From contig NZ_QPJT01000004.1 of assembly GCF_003337415.1 (NCBI RefSeq), positions 210,023 through 274,022 of the forward strand: 64,000 bases of DNA. Reading direction: 5' to 3'. Source of the stretch: Anaerobacterium chartisolvens. Lineage in GTDB: Bacteria; Bacillota; Clostridia; Acetivibrionales; DSM-27016. The notes under the pieces were generated by a model. It saw only the letters and a program-made list of their open reading frames with translations, had not been told where the DNA came from and did not search any database. Position 1 is the first letter of the stretch. Every line of letters begins with the position of its first letter. Positions 36,831-47,281 of the stretch are shown one piece after another. The position numbers and the translations under genes were made by a program.

Positions 36831-38108
36831 ATGAGGCAGAACAACGCAGCAAAAAACATAGTAAAAAACAGCCGTTTCTACTACGGCTGGGTTATCATAG
36901 CTATTTCAGCACTTGGCTATTTCTTTTCGGGACCCGGACAGACGTATTTTACTTCTGTCTTTATAGACTCATACATCAAGGACTTCGGCTGGAGCCGTTC
37001 TACAGTTTCAAGCCTTTATTCCGTGTCTACCTTGATAGCCGGACTCTTATTATTTATTGTAGGCCGCTTTGCAGACAGGTACGGTCAGAAAAAGATAATT
37101 ATTATTGTTGCTGCACTATTAGGGGCATCCTGCATGTGGAACAGCTTCATATCAAGCTTATGGATGCTGTTTCTCGGTTTTTTTATCGGCAGGTTAACCG
37201 GACAGGGTTCAATGACCTTGCTCCCCGCCACAATTGTTCCCCAGTGGTTTATAAAAAAAAGAGCCTTTGCTTTCAGCATGATGTCTATGGGCGGTGTCGC
37301 CGGGTCTGCGTTCCTTCCACCCTTTAACACCTGGCTTATTGGCATATGGGGGTGGGCCGGGGTATGGAGGCTTTGGTCAGTACTGCTATGGTTTTTCTTT
37401 ATACCTATAGTGTTTGTTTTCCTTTATGATAACCCCGAAGACCTAGAGCTTCTGCCTGACAATGTACCCACTGACGATACTAAGGATGCAGGAGTTGCTG
37501 CTTTTGAAAACACAGCAGGTTCATGGACATTAAAAGAAGCAATGCATACACGCTCTTTTTGGGGCATGCTTTACTGCCAGATACTTCTTCCGATGATTGT
37601 CACAGGAGTAGTTTTTCATTTTGTTTCAATATTAGGTACAAAAGGCCTGTCAGCCTCTTTTGCCTCTTATGTATTAAGCCTGCTGGCAGTAGTAAGCTTT
37701 CCTGCCACCTTGCTGGCAGGGTATATACTGGACAGGATTAAGCTGCATCATGCCGCCGCGCTAATATCCTTTTTGCAGCTTGCAGCATTAGCTGTACTGT
37801 TATTCTCAGCACCTATGTATGCCGCAATTGCCTTTACTGTTATTCAAGGTGCGGCAATGGGTCTGCAATCGGTTTGCGGGGGCGTGGTATGGCCTGATTA
37901 CTATGGTATGAACCATCTTGGAAGCATCCGTGGACTGGCCATGACTGCAGCAGTTATTGCCTCTGCGGTGGGCCCCATTCCTTTCGGAATAGCATTTGAC
38001 GCCTTCGGCAGATATACAGAAGCATTCCTTATAATGATGATTTTCCCTGCAATAGGTGTTCTTGCGGCACTTTTGTCTCCCAAGCCTATAAAAAACACCG
38101 GCCTGTAA
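36831..38108 (+). CDS. MFS transporter (oxalate/formate antiporter-like)
   Basis: This 425-residue membrane protein has 12 predicted helices. The loop motif GRFADRYGQKK between helices 2 and 3 is the MFS signature, and the second half has GYILDRIKLHH. The first helix region FYYGWVIIAISALGYFFSGPGQT is typical of the OxlT-like branch (monocarboxylate or oxalate/formate antiporters). ATG 36831 follows GGAGGG. Substrate unknown. It is a single gene convergent with helD. Confidence 0.88.
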   Translation: MRQNNAAKNIVKNSRFYYGWVIIAISALGYFFSGPGQTYFTSVFIDSYIKDFGWSRSTVSSLYSVSTLIAGLLLFIVGRFADRYGQKKIIIIVAALLGASCMWNSFISSLWMLFLGFFIGRLTGQGSMTLLPATIVPQWFIKKRAFAFSMMSMGGVAGSAFLPPFNTWLIGIWGWAGVWRLWSVLLWFFFIPIVFVFLYDNPEDLELLPDNVPTDDTKDAGVAAFENTAGSWTLKEAMHTRSFWGMLYCQILLPMIVTGVVFHFVSILGTKGLSASFASYVLSLLAVVSFPATLLAGYILDRIKLHHAAALISFLQLAALAVLLFSAPMYAAIAFTVIQGAAMGLQSVCGGVVWPDYYGMNHLGSIRGLAMTAAVIASAVGPIPFGIAFDAFGRYTEAFLIMMIFPAIGVLAALLSPKPIKNTGL

Positions 38109-38155
38109 AGAAATTCGCTTTAGCTGCCACTTTACGATGCTATGAAATATTTATA

Positions 38156-40477
38156 TTATTCCTTTACAACATCCACCATCAAGCCTTCAGCCATTTGCTC
38201 CAGCAAAGCCATGTTTTTATCCGTGCATATGATATCAAGGCTGTGCAGGGCTCTGGTCATGGCTACGTAGAGGAGCTTTAAGTCAAGCTCTTCCAATAAA
38301 TAGTCGTCCTCAAAGGCACAAATGATAACTGCATCAAACTCCAGCCCTTTTGCCAGATATGAGGGAACAATAACCGTACCTCCTTCATAGCTTATATCAT
38401 CCGGGCTTAGCTGCTTGGCAGAAAGCCTTCCTCTTTTGTCTAAAAGCTTTTTAACTCTGCCGCACTCTTCAGTTGTTTTGCAAATAACAGCAATGGTATT
38501 GTAACGGCTGCTTTTCAGTAACTTCAGCCTTTCCTCCAGTGCATCAAGCATTTTATCCTTTGCCGTAAGCCTGTAAATACCGGGCTTTTCCCCATGCCTT
38601 ACCACAGGCTTTGCCGGTACCAAGCCCTGAAGCCCGCTCATCTTAATAATCTCATTGGCTGCATTCATGATTTCAATGGTGGTACGATAGCTCTGTTCCA
38701 GAGTCAGGTATCTGCAGTTACCTCTTTTAAACACCCTTTGTACGACTTCCTTCCAGTCCGTAATTCCCCTATAGGAGTGGATGCCCTGAGCTAAATCGCC
38801 CAATATTGTAAATAGTTCGGTATCAAAAATTTCTTTCAGTGCATATATTTGAAACAGACTAAAGTCCTGTGCTTCGTCTATGATCATATATTTAATGTCC
38901 ATATTTTTATCAAATGCGAAAACCTTGTACTTCAGATACATTAAAGCGGTAAGATCTTCATACTCAATGGTCTTCTTACTCAAAAGAGCTAAGTTGTGCT
39001 TACATAAGCAGGAAACAAATACACTGTCCGGGACACCTCTATAAAACTCCGTGAAATTTTCGGGATTAACCGCAAGCTCCCTGTAATAATGCATCACATC
39101 CTGTCTGGGAAGAAGTGAAAGATACTTGGCCACAGCGGTTTTTGCAGTCCTTTTAAGCGACTCCACCTTTCCATCCCTTGCATCCATCAAAGCCACAGCT
39201 TGCGCCCTTCTTTCCTCCGATGGCTTCATGGTATCTCTTAATCGCTCAATTTGTTTATCATAGTAGTCTTCCACTTCTTTTATAATAGATGCTCTGTCTC
39301 TTTTCAGTTTATTGGACAAGGCTTTTTTAATTTCAGGAATCCTTTTATACAGAGGCAGATAGGAAAAATCGGTCAGGAACATCTTTTTTATTTCATCTGC
39401 CGTAAAAATGGTGTGCTCCTCAAGGTTGAAATTCTGATTCGGTATAAAAGCCTGTTCTAAAGAAGCCACATAGCGGTCCATCATGCCTTTGAACTCCAAT
39501 GAGCCTTTGAATTCCGATATCCGGCGCAGCAATTCAAGCTCATTGCTGTCAGCTTGTCTGCTGTGGCTAATAAGCTTTATCAACTTTTCATCCGGGCTTG
39601 CAAGCTTATAAGATGTTCCTGAAAGTTCATATGCCAGATCAATAAACGTGCTTTGTCTTACCTTCTCAACCCCCAGTTCAGGCAGCACTTCAGAAATATA
39701 GTTTAAAAACAGGCTGTTTGGAGCAATAATTAAAAAGTTATCCGGGTCAAAGGTTTCTTCATAAGTATAAATAAGGTATGCAATCCTGTGCAATGCAATG
39801 GTAGTCTTTCCGCTCCCGGCGGCCCCCTGCACAATCAAGGGACTGCCGATATCGGCACGGATTATTTCATTCTGCTCAGCCTGTATTGTAGACACGATGT
39901 CCTTCAGCCTGTTGTCCTTGTTTTCTCCCAAAGCAGCCTGTAAAAAGGTATCGGTAGTTGTAATATCTACATCCAGAATATTTTCAAGATTGCCATTATT
40001 AATTGTATATTGTCTTTTCATCTGCAGCTCACCGCCTTGTATTCCGGCAGGTGTGTTATAAGCTACATGCCCCAGCCGCCCGTCATAGTAAACGCTGGCA
40101 ATTGGCGAACGCCAATCTACAATTAGCGGGAAATCGTCTTCGGCTCTGGACAGAGACATTTTTCCGATATACAATTTTTCTGGCTCGGCAGCTCCGTCCG
40201 ATCTAAAGTCGATCCTGCTGAAATAGGGCTTTTTTCTTGACCTTATAAGCCCATCATAGTTTTTTTCCAGCATGTCCAGAAATTTGGCATTGGTCATAAT
40301 CCTTACATAGCTTAAACTGCTGTCAAGAGGATCAAGATCTACATATGCCTCACGGGTATCGGCCCTCAAACGTCTGCGGTTTTCTTCGGCTGCTGAAATA
40401 GCATTTATAACATACTCTATTGTATCCTCAAGTCTTTTTAGTTCTTCCCGATAGTCGGGGTGTTTTTTCAATGACAT
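38156..40477 (-). CDS. helD: HelD-type RNA polymerase recycling ATPase (UvrD-like)
   Basis: HelD binds RNA polymerase and releases stalled complexes using ATP. The 773-residue protein starts with a coiled-coil arm (about 1-75), followed by PLIVDWRSPIASVYYD, the HelD signature, Walker A GAAGSGKTT (about 217-225), Walker B MIIDEAQDFS, LGDLAQGIHSYRGI, and motif VI region LLYVAMTRALH. No extra DNA-binding domains are visible. It lies 30 bp downstream of a small HTH gene, probably in one operon. Confidence 0.92.
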   Translation of the reverse strand: MSLKKHPDYREELKRLEDTIEYVINAISAAEENRRRLRADTREAYVDLDPLDSSLSYVRIMTNAKFLDMLEKNYDGLIRSRKKPYFSRIDFRSDGAAEPEKLYIGKMSLSRAEDDFPLIVDWRSPIASVYYDGRLGHVAYNTPAGIQGGELQMKRQYTINNGNLENILDVDITTTDTFLQAALGENKDNRLKDIVSTIQAEQNEIIRADIGSPLIVQGAAGSGKTTIALHRIAYLIYTYEETFDPDNFLIIAPNSLFLNYISEVLPELGVEKVRQSTFIDLAYELSGTSYKLASPDEKLIKLISHSRQADSNELELLRRISEFKGSLEFKGMMDRYVASLEQAFIPNQNFNLEEHTIFTADEIKKMFLTDFSYLPLYKRIPEIKKALSNKLKRDRASIIKEVEDYYDKQIERLRDTMKPSEERRAQAVALMDARDGKVESLKRTAKTAVAKYLSLLPRQDVMHYYRELAVNPENFTEFYRGVPDSVFVSCLCKHNLALLSKKTIEYEDLTALMYLKYKVFAFDKNMDIKYMIIDEAQDFSLFQIYALKEIFDTELFTILGDLAQGIHSYRGITDWKEVVQRVFKRGNCRYLTLEQSYRTTIEIMNAANEIIKMSGLQGLVPAKPVVRHGEKPGIYRLTAKDKMLDALEERLKLLKSSRYNTIAVICKTTEECGRVKKLLDKRGRLSAKQLSPDDISYEGGTVIVPSYLAKGLEFDAVIICAFEDDYLLEELDLKLLYVAMTRALHSLDIICTDKNMALLEQMAEGLMVDVVKE

Positions 40478-40506
40478 TGGTGTTAATTCCTTTCGTTTAT
40501 ATTGCC

Positions 40507-40704
40507 TTAGATTCTTTCTCCTTTTTGCAGCCTGTCAATAAGAGAGGTCAAATCGCTTTTTTTCACTCTCCAGTGACGGCCGATTTTAAAAGCAGGAATT
40601 CTCCCTTCCTGCACCAGCTTGTAAGTGGTCATTTCACTAAGCTGTAAATATTCCGCCACCTGGCTAACCGTTAATATTTCATTTTCATGAAAGCTATTAT
40701 CCAT
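40507..40704 (-). CDS. Excisionase-family HTH protein
   Basis: This 65-residue helix_turn_helix-17 protein reads ILTVSQVAEYLQLSEMTTYKLVQEGRIPAFKIGRHWRVKKSDLTSLI in outline, with the typical R-H-W-R-V recognition wing. ATG 40704 follows AAAGGAG. It precedes helD by 30 bp. Such proteins act as local DNA-binding factors; a role in helD expression is inferred. Confidence 0.88.
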   Translation of the reverse strand: MDNSFHENEILTVSQVAEYLQLSEMTTYKLVQEGRIPAFKIGRHWRVKKSDLTSLIDRLQKGERI

Positions 40705-40939
40705 TTTGATCTTCTCCTTTATCATCATGTCGGACTAACCAAAGAATATCCGTTGCTATTGTATCTGAAGTCTGAAAGCCGTTGTAAAAATCGGCATATG
40801 CTTATCAATTATTATATCCTGTTATATTCTTTTATAATTTTACATTATATACTCATTAATAGTCAAATATATAAGCTGTTAATTGTATTTTATCTTTTTA
40901 TTTATAAACATGTTTAATATTCTAATTTTAAGCCTATAG

Positions 40940-40968
40940 TTGTCAAAAGAAGCAAATTAGTTTATAAT
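40940..40968 (+). promoter_or_regulatory. Promoter of the SulP gene
   Basis: TTGTCA (40940-40945) and TATAAT (40963-40968) are 17 bp apart, 50 bp before the TTG start. The rest of 40705-41020 is A/T-rich and shows no gene. Confidence 0.8.
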
Positions 40969-41020
40969 GTTTCTTTGTATGCTATAAAAACACATAAATC
41001 TACAACAAAGGAGTTTTATT

Positions 41021-42481
41021 TTGAGAGTCGTTGATATTCGGAATTCATGGTTTTGTAATGTTAGGGGAGATATTTTATCTGGAATAACCGTTGCCTTGGC
41101 ACTTATTCCCGAGGCAATTTCATTTGCAATTATTTGTGGCGTAGACCCGATGGTAGGACTATATGCATCCTTTTGTATTGCTGTCACTATTGCCTTCTTT
41201 GGAGGACGGCCCGCTATGATATCGGCAGCAACAGGTGCTATGGCTTTAGTAATGGTAACTCTTGTGAAAGAGCATGGTATAGAGTATATGTTTGCCGCTA
41301 CAATACTCACAGGTATTATTCAGTTCATATTAGGCAAACTGAAATTCGGAAGGCTTATAAATTTTGTTCCTCATCCTGTCGTTCTGGGATTTGTGAACGC
41401 ATTGGCTATTCTTATTTTTATGGCACAGCTCCCTCACTTCAAGGGTGAATCATGGGTAATGTACGCAATGGTTGCCGGAACACTTGCCATAGTTTATCTC
41501 TTCCCAAGGATTACAAAGGTTGTCCCGTCTCCGTTAGTGGCAATTATAGTAATGACTGTTCTTGCAGTGTATACGGGAATAAATGTAAGAACCGTGGGGG
41601 ATATGGGAAACATCACTGGTGCATTGCCAATTTTTCACATTCCCAATGTTCCCTTTTCTTTTGAGACTTTATCTGTTATTTTTCCATATGCAGTTACATT
41701 GTCTCTCGTAGGAGTCATGGAATCACTGTTAACAGCAACTATACTGGATGAGATGACTGATTCAAAAAGTAAAAAGAGCAAGGAAGTTGAAGGACAAGGT
41801 ATTGCAAATATTGTAGCCGGCCTTTTCGGTGGTATGGCAGGCTGCGCAATGATAGGGCAGTCTGTAATAAATATTAAATCGGGTGGGAAGACCAGGCTGT
41901 CCACCTTGATCTCAGGAGTGTTTCTTCTATTTTTAATAATATGCTTTAGCGATGTCGTAAAAGCAATACCTATGGCTGCCTTAGTGGGTGTTATGATAAT
42001 GGTTTCGATAAGTACATTTGAATGGAAATCAATTAAAGAAGTAAAAAAGATGCCCTTAAGCTGCGCTGTCGGAATGCTTGCTACTATGGCTGTTGTTGTA
42101 TTGACTCACAATCTGGCACAGGGAGTTTTAGCAGGTATAGCTATCAGTGCCGTTATGTTTGCATGGAAGATAACAGAGGTTAAAACAAGAGTACATATTG
42201 TTGAATATGACGGAACCCCCTATAAAGTGTATAGAATATACGGGCAAGTTTTCTTTGCATCCACATCAAAATTTGTTGATCTGTTCAACTACTTACAAGA
42301 CCCCGACAAGGTAATTATTGATTTTAAGAATTCTCATGTGTGGGATCATTCAGCGGTAAACGCAATGTTAAAAGTCAGACAAAAGTATTTAAATATGGGC
42401 AAGCAGATTTCTTTTGTAGGATTAAATAAAGAAAGCAACTCAGTTGTGATGAAAGCGGATGAAGCTTTTTTAGAATATTAA
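41021..42481 (+). CDS. SulP family inorganic anion transporter with STAS domain
   Basis: SulP proteins carry sulfate, bicarbonate or related anions. The N-terminal signature GDILSGITVALALIPEAISFAIICGVDPMVGLYAS is intact, with about 12 hydrophobic helices to residue 380. A C-terminal STAS domain follows (VYRIYGQVFFASTSKFVDLF, VIIDFKNSHVWDHSAVNAM). The start is TTG 41021 with AAAGGAG 7 bp upstream. Substrate is not readable from the sequence. It is a single gene with its own promoter. Confidence 0.92.
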   Translation: MRVVDIRNSWFCNVRGDILSGITVALALIPEAISFAIICGVDPMVGLYASFCIAVTIAFFGGRPAMISAATGAMALVMVTLVKEHGIEYMFAATILTGIIQFILGKLKFGRLINFVPHPVVLGFVNALAILIFMAQLPHFKGESWVMYAMVAGTLAIVYLFPRITKVVPSPLVAIIVMTVLAVYTGINVRTVGDMGNITGALPIFHIPNVPFSFETLSVIFPYAVTLSLVGVMESLLTATILDEMTDSKSKKSKEVEGQGIANIVAGLFGGMAGCAMIGQSVINIKSGGKTRLSTLISGVFLLFLIICFSDVVKAIPMAALVGVMIMVSISTFEWKSIKEVKKMPLSCAVGMLATMAVVVLTHNLAQGVLAGIAISAVMFAWKITEVKTRVHIVEYDGTPYKVYRIYGQVFFASTSKFVDLFNYLQDPDKVIIDFKNSHVWDHSAVNAMLKVRQKYLNMGKQISFVGLNKESNSVVMKADEAFLEY

Positions 42482-42532
42482 AACTGTGCTTCTATGATAA
42501 TGTAAAAACCCTGCAAATACTGTACATTAACA

Positions 42533-42574
42533 AAAGTCCCTCAAGTACTGTTTTACCAGCACTTGAAGGACTTT
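42533..42574 (-). terminator. Terminator after the tRNA genes
   Basis: AAAGTCC-TCAAGT and ACTTGA-GGACTTT arms form a long stem with one or two mismatches; TTTTGTT follows on the minus strand. It lies 5 bp past tRNA-Thr and can also end the SulP transcript. Confidence 0.85.
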
Positions 42575-42579
42575 CAGTT

Positions 42580-42655
42580 TGGAGCCCTCAATCGGAATCG
42601 AACCGATGACCTCATCCTTACCATGGATGCGCTCTGCCGACTGAGCTATGAGGGC
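42580..42655 (-). tRNA. tRNA-Thr (anticodon GGT)
   Basis: Acceptor arms GCCCTCA/TGAGGGC, D arm GCTC..GAGC, anticodon stem CATCC/GGATG with loop ATGGTAA (anticodon GGT), variable loop, T arm ATCGG-TTCGATT-CCGAT, discriminator T and encoded CCA. All arms pair, 76 nt. Confidence 0.97.
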
Positions 42656-42658
42656 ATA

Positions 42659-42732
42659 TGGAGCGGGTGATGGGAATCGAACCCACGCAGTCAGCTTGGG
42701 AAGCTGATATTCTACCATTGAATTACACCCGC
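42659..42732 (-). tRNA. tRNA-Gly (anticodon CCC)
   Basis: Acceptor arms GCGGGTG/CACCCGC, D arm ATTC..GAAT, anticodon stem TCAGC/GCTGA with loop TTCCCAA (anticodon CCC), T arm GTGGG-TTCGATT-CCCAT, discriminator T and encoded CCA, 74 nt. It is 3 bp upstream of tRNA-Thr in the same transcript. Confidence 0.95.
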
Positions 42733-42805
42733 AAGGTGCGTAACGAAAGATATTATAACATAAGCAGCATCAATAGTCCAGCAATTAAAAGCTCAAATAA
42801 CCGAT

Positions 42806-43456
42806 TTATACTTTACCTTCTTCAAGATATTTCTCTAATTTACGTTTTACTCTCTGTAACGCATTGTCAATAGATTTTACATGCCTGTCCAATTCCTCTG
42901 CAATCTCCTGATACGACTTGCCCTGCAAATATAAAGAAAGAACCTCCCACTCAAGCTCACTCAATATTTCCCCCATCTTGGCCTCTATCCCGACGAACTC
43001 CTCACGGTTTATAACCATTTCCTCAGGATCACTTACCGTCTCTTCACTTATTATGTCCATAAGCGTCCTGTCTGACTCTTCGTCAAATATGGGCTTGTTA
43101 AGAGAAACATAGGAATTCAACGGAATATGCTTCTGACGCGTCGCAGTCTTTATGGCAGTAATGATTTGCCTGGTTATACAAAGCTCCGCAAATGCCCGGA
43201 AGGAAGAAAGCTTGTCCTCCTTAAAATCCCTTATGGCCTTATATAATCCTATCATTCCCTCTTGAATTATATCCTCTCTGTCCGCCCCTATAAGGAAATA
43301 TGTTCTTGCCTTGGCACGGACAAAGCTCTTATACTTGTTGATTATATATTCAAGGGCATCATGATTCCCAGACCTTGCATCCTCAATTACTTCCTCATCA
43401 AGCATTGTATTAAAAATATGCGCAATCTCACTGCGTGCGTTAGTCTTCAAAATCAT
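42806..43456 (-). CDS. sigH: Sporulation sigma factor SigH (Spo0H)
   Basis: Sigma-H directs early sporulation and transition-phase genes. The 216-residue protein has region 2 (NKYKSFVRAKARTYFLIGADREDIIQEGMIGLYKAIRDF), the conserved ITRQIITAIKTATRQKHIPLNSYVSL stretch, and region 4.2 QGKSYQEIAEELDRHVKSIDNALQRVKRKLEKYL in outline, all nearly identical to other SigH proteins. The start is uncertain: ATG 43456 is too close to GGGGG, and TTG 43450 has better spacing. It is last gene of the cysE-cysS-mrnC-rlmB-sigH order. Confidence 0.96.
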   Translation of the reverse strand: MILKTNARSEIAHIFNTMLDEEVIEDARSGNHDALEYIINKYKSFVRAKARTYFLIGADREDIIQEGMIGLYKAIRDFKEDKLSSFRAFAELCITRQIITAIKTATRQKHIPLNSYVSLNKPIFDEESDRTLMDIISEETVSDPEEMVINREEFVGIEAKMGEILSELEWEVLSLYLQGKSYQEIAEELDRHVKSIDNALQRVKRKLEKYLEEGKV

Positions 43457-43672
43457 GCCCCCTTATGCAGTCTAAAAAAAACGCCTGTATATAAAAAATA
43501 TATCTTAATATTTTTATTATCCACAATTTAGGAAAATTTGTCAACAACAAGTATACAGCAGCATAAAGAGTTTTTATGATTATAGACGAAAATTTTATCT
43601 ATAGACCGCACATGCATAATTATATGTAACTTCCATGTCCGTGTCAAGTTAAAACTCGTGCCTCTTTTCCTT

Positions 43673-44509
43673 TTATTTGCCCCGCTGCTTTAATATTTCA
43701 TACATAACAACCGCTCCCGCAACAGCAGCATTCAGTGATGAAATTTCACCCTTCATAGGGATGTTAACAACAAAATCACACTTTTCCTTTATAAGCTTGC
43801 CTATTCCCTCTCCCTCGCTTCCTACCACAATCGCAATGGGACCCCTTAAGTCACTTTCATAAAAGGACTTTTCTCCTGAGGAATCCGTACCTATCACCCA
43901 TATATTGCGCTTCTTAAGATAGTCTATAGTCTGCGCAAGATTTGTGACACGCGAAACAGGCACGTACTCTACAGCACCTGAGGATGCCTTGGATACGGAG
44001 GCAGTAAGGCCTACCGATCTCCTTTTGGGTATTATAACTCCATGCGCTCCCGCCGCATTTGCCGTCCTCAATATAGAACCCAGATTATGAGGGTCCGTTA
44101 CCTCATCCAACAGCACCACAAAAGGGTCCTCTCCCTTTAGCTCGGCAGCCTTTAGTATGTCATCCACCTCAACATAATCCTTTACAGCCACAAACGCAAT
44201 CACGCCCTGGTGTGCATGGGTTTCCGACAGGCTGTCCAGCTTTGACCGTTCAACCTCCTGCAATATTATATGCTTTTCTCTCGCAAGGGCAATAATCTGC
44301 TTTATAGAGCCTTCCTTGTCCCCTTTTGAAACCATAATCCTGTTTATCGATCTGTCCGACCGCAAAGCCTCGAGTATGGAATTTCTCCCCTCAAGCTTGT
44401 CAAAGCATGGCTCGGCTTCAGAAGCCTCCTCATGCCGTTCTCTTGAAAATACCGCCTTTTTCCTTACATTCCTTGCTTCTCCATGCTTTTTATTCCTGTC
44501 ATATGGCAT
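43673..44509 (-). CDS. rlmB: 23S rRNA 2'-O-methyltransferase RlmB
   Basis: RlmB methylates the ribose of G2251 (E. coli numbering) in 23S rRNA. The N-terminal substrate-binding domain (GRNSILEALRSDRSINRIMV) is followed by a SPOUT domain with a deep knot: LDEVTDPHNLGSILRTANAAGAHGVIIPKRRSV, VVGSEGEGIGKLIKEKCDF, IPMKGEISSLNAAVAGAVVMYE (motifs 1-3 of the TrmH family). A basic N-terminal extension of about 40 residues is present, common in clostridia. Confidence 0.94.
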   Translation of the reverse strand: MPYDRNKKHGEARNVRKKAVFSRERHEEASEAEPCFDKLEGRNSILEALRSDRSINRIMVSKGDKEGSIKQIIALAREKHIILQEVERSKLDSLSETHAHQGVIAFVAVKDYVEVDDILKAAELKGEDPFVVLLDEVTDPHNLGSILRTANAAGAHGVIIPKRRSVGLTASVSKASSGAVEYVPVSRVTNLAQTIDYLKKRNIWVIGTDSSGEKSFYESDLRGPIAIVVGSEGEGIGKLIKEKCDFVVNIPMKGEISSLNAAVAGAVVMYEILKQRGK

Positions 44510-44591
44510 TATAGCACTTCCCTCTTACAAATATAGTTGAAATTACAGTTGCAATAATATGTTTCCATTAAAGCCGTAAAAATAAACGGAG

Positions 44592-45026
44592 CTATATACC
44601 ACCCTGCCTGCCGGACACAGACATGCTTAAAATGTCCATCAGCCGCGCGTTGTCCTCCTTAAGAAACAAAAAGCCCACCAAAGCCTCAAACCCCGTTGCA
44701 TATTTATATTCCGTAACATCGGCATTTTTAGGTATGGTACCTGACTTTGCATTTCTTCCTCTCCTCACAATATTCTGCTCCTCGGAATCAAGGTTGTCCC
44801 ATATAAGGTGAATAATATCCGACTGGGCCTTTGCCTTTACAAACCCTATGGACTGCTTATGAAGCTTGTGTACAGGCGAATTTCCGTTATGTATCAAAAA
44901 CGTCCGTATAAAAACCTCATATACGGCATCACCTATATAAGCCAAAACCAAAGGGTTGTACTGCCCCGGATCCTTTTTGTTAAGATTGAACTTGTCAAAA
45001 ATCCCTTTAAAATAGCCATCAATCAT
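44592..45026 (-). CDS. mrnC: Mini-ribonuclease III (MrnC)
   Basis: Mini-III trims the 23S rRNA precursor ends. The 144-residue protein is an RNase III catalytic domain without the dsRNA-binding domain: NPLVLAYIGDAVYEVFIRTFL (signature with the catalytic aspartate), RGRNAKSGTIPKNADVTEYKYATGFEALVGFLFL with the second acidic pair. It lies between cysS and rlmB, as in other Firmicutes. The ribosome site is weak. Confidence 0.94.
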   Translation of the reverse strand: MIDGYFKGIFDKFNLNKKDPGQYNPLVLAYIGDAVYEVFIRTFLIHNGNSPVHKLHKQSIGFVKAKAQSDIIHLIWDNLDSEEQNIVRRGRNAKSGTIPKNADVTEYKYATGFEALVGFLFLKEDNARLMDILSMSVSGRQGGI

Positions 45027-45132
45027 AAATATTTGCTACCCTATCTATATTAAAAGTGCAATTCTCTATAACAGGCTTATTATATATCATAGAAAATTCC
45101 AAGTAAACAGCAATTTTTATATAAAAGCCCCC

Positions 45133-46548
45133 TTATCTGTCTTTTCTCGATATTTTGACGCCCTGGGGAGTGTCCTCCAGCGTAACCCCCATTTTATTAA
45201 GCCTATCTCTTATCTCATCGGCAAGCTTCCAGTTTTTTTCATTTCTTGCCTGCTGCCTTTGAGCCACCAGTTGATTGATTTCGCTGTCGTCCTCCTGCTC
45301 CTGCTCCTGCTCCCTCTGTGCAATTCCAAGCACGCCTGTAAGCTCTTTTAAAAGCATATGCGCAAAATCTGCAAGCTCTATGGAAGCTTCAGCAGCAGAG
45401 GTAATATTTGAATTAATCTCTTTTACGGCATCAAAAATTCTGGAAATGGCGTCGGCCGTGTTGAGGTCATCGTCCATAGCCTCTATAAAGCCCTCCTTAA
45501 TCGCAGTCAGCCTCTTGAAAATCTCTTTTTCGCTGCCGGACATATGAGGAACAGACAAATGCTCTCTCACATGCTTAACATTTCCGATGCAATTATATAT
45601 TCTCTCAAGGCCGTTTTTAGCCTGAGTCAAAAGCTCGTCACTGAAATTAATAGGACTTCTGTAATGAGCGCAAAGCATGAAAAACCTTATAACCTCATAA
45701 TCAAATTTTTGGGCAATATCCCTCACTGTGAAAAAATTGCCCAGAGATTTAGACATCTTTTCATTATCGACATTTATAAATCCGTTGTGAAGCCAGTACC
45801 GGGCAAATATCTTTCCGTTTGCAGCCTCACTCTGGGCTATTTCATTTTCATGGTGAGGAAATACAAGATCCTGCCCTCCGCAATGTATATCAATAGTCTC
45901 TCCCAAATACCTGTTGGCCATAGCCGAGCATTCTATATGCCACCCCGGCCGTCCCTTTCCCCATGGACTGTCCCATGACGGCTCACCAGGCTTTTGTGCC
46001 TTCCAGAGTGCGAAATCCACAGGCGCCTTTTTTCTTTCATCCACATCAATTCTGGCTCCCGCTTCGAGATCCTCCACATTATGCCCCGACAGCCTGCCAT
46101 ACTTGTCAAACCTTTTAGTGTCAAAATACACATCTCCGTCAACCGCATAGGCATAACCCTTTTTCTCGAGAGTTTCAATTAGCTCTATGATTGCATCAAT
46201 ATTCTCGGTTGCCCTTGGGTGTACTGTGGCCTCGCTTATCCCCAGCCCCTTTGAGTCTATAAAATACTCCTTTATATACCTGTCCGCCAATTCCTTTACA
46301 GTAATGCCCTCTTCATTAGCCTTCTTGATCATTTTATCGTCAATATCGGTAAAGTTCTGCACAAATTTAACGTTATACCCTCTGTATAACAGATACCTTC
46401 TCATTACGTCAAATATAATAAAGGGTCTGGCATTGCCTATATGAAAATAATTATATACGGTAGGACCGCAGGAATAAATCCTTACCTCGTTATCATCCAC
46501 GGGCTTAAAGTCTTCTTTTTTTCTTGTCATCGTATTATACAGCTTCAT
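45133..46548 (-). CDS. cysS: Cysteinyl-tRNA synthetase
   Basis: This enzyme charges tRNA-Cys. It is a class I enzyme: HIGN in [13 protein letters not shown], zinc ligands in [11 protein letters not shown] and the [21 protein letters not shown] region, and the KMSKS loop in [11 protein letters not shown]. The 471-residue length is normal. It shares a T-box-controlled transcript with cysE upstream (57 bp gap), so cysteine synthesis and charging respond together to uncharged tRNA-Cys. Confidence 0.97.
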   Translation of the reverse strand: MKLYNTMTRKKEDFKPVDDNEVRIYSCGPTVYNYFHIGNARPFIIFDVMRRYLLYRGYNVKFVQNFTDIDDKMIKKANEEGITVKELADRYIKEYFIDSKGLGISEATVHPRATENIDAIIELIETLEKKGYAYAVDGDVYFDTKRFDKYGRLSGHNVEDLEAGARIDVDERKKAPVDFALWKAQKPGEPSWDSPWGKGRPGWHIECSAMANRYLGETIDIHCGGQDLVFPHHENEIAQSEAANGKIFARYWLHNGFINVDNEKMSKSLGNFFTVRDIAQKFDYEVIRFFMLCAHYRSPINFSDELLTQAKNGLERIYNCIGNVKHVREHLSVPHMSGSEKEIFKRLTAIKEGFIEAMDDDLNTADAISRIFDAVKEINSNITSAAEASIELADFAHMLLKELTGVLGIAQREQEQEQEDDSEINQLVAQRQQARNEKNWKLADEIRDRLNKMGVTLEDTPQGVKISRKDR

Positions 46549-46605
46549 TATATATTTATGTCCCCTTCCTATAAAACCAAGCGCTAAAAAACTGCCGGTA
46601 TTTTT

Positions 46606-47265
46606 TTATTTTTTATTCACATTTCCATCTTCCTTACTTCTGAGCGCCGCCTCCAGATGCTCAAGCCGGGCGCGCAGCGAACACAGCTCCTGAGCAACCG
46701 GGTCAGGCATATGTATCTGGTCCAGCTCCACCGAGGGTATAAGCTTTTTGCCTTTATGCTTGACATGCCTTGCCTTCGGCCCTGTAACGGTAGTATGCGG
46801 AGGAACCTCATCCATAACTATAGAGCCCGCCCCTATCATAGAATTGTCTCCCACATTAAAGGGTCCCAGTATTTTTGCTCCCGCTCCGATAAGGACATTA
46901 TTTCCTATAGTGGGATGTCTCTTTCCCTTGTCCTTGCCCGTCCCGCCTAATGTAACCCCATGGTAAATTGTGCAATTTTCGCCTACCTCCGCCGTCTCTC
47001 CTATAACAACTCCCATTCCGTGGTCTATAAACAGTCCTCTTCCTATAACAGCTCCCGGATGTATCTCAATTCCTGTAATAAACCTTGATAGCTGAGATAT
47101 AAAACGAGCCGGTAAAAACAATCTCTTTTTGTAAAACCAGTGCGCAAAGCGGTGCAAGAATACCGCATGGAACCCGGCATACAAAAGCATGACCTCAAAA
47201 ACGCTCTTTGCAGCAGGATCTCTTTTTGCAATGGCTCTCGCGTCATATAAAACCCCTTTAAGCAT
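46606..47265 (-). CDS. cysE: Serine O-acetyltransferase
   Basis: CysE makes O-acetylserine, the precursor of cysteine. The 219-residue protein has the N-terminal helical region ([31 protein letters not shown]) and a left-handed beta helix with [40 protein letters not shown], where the catalytic His-Asp pair lies. The C-terminal tail is longer than in Bacillus. ATG 47265 follows GGGGGGA; a TTG 12 bp upstream is in frame. It is preceded by a T-box leader with a terminator. Confidence 0.96.
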   Translation of the reverse strand: MLKGVLYDARAIAKRDPAAKSVFEVMLLYAGFHAVFLHRFAHWFYKKRLFLPARFISQLSRFITGIEIHPGAVIGRGLFIDHGMGVVIGETAEVGENCTIYHGVTLGGTGKDKGKRHPTIGNNVLIGAGAKILGPFNVGDNSMIGAGSIVMDEVPPHTTVTGPKARHVKHKGKKLIPSVELDQIHMPDPVAQELCSLRARLEHLEAALRSKEDGNVNKK

Positions 47266-47281
47266 AATTCCCCCCAATACT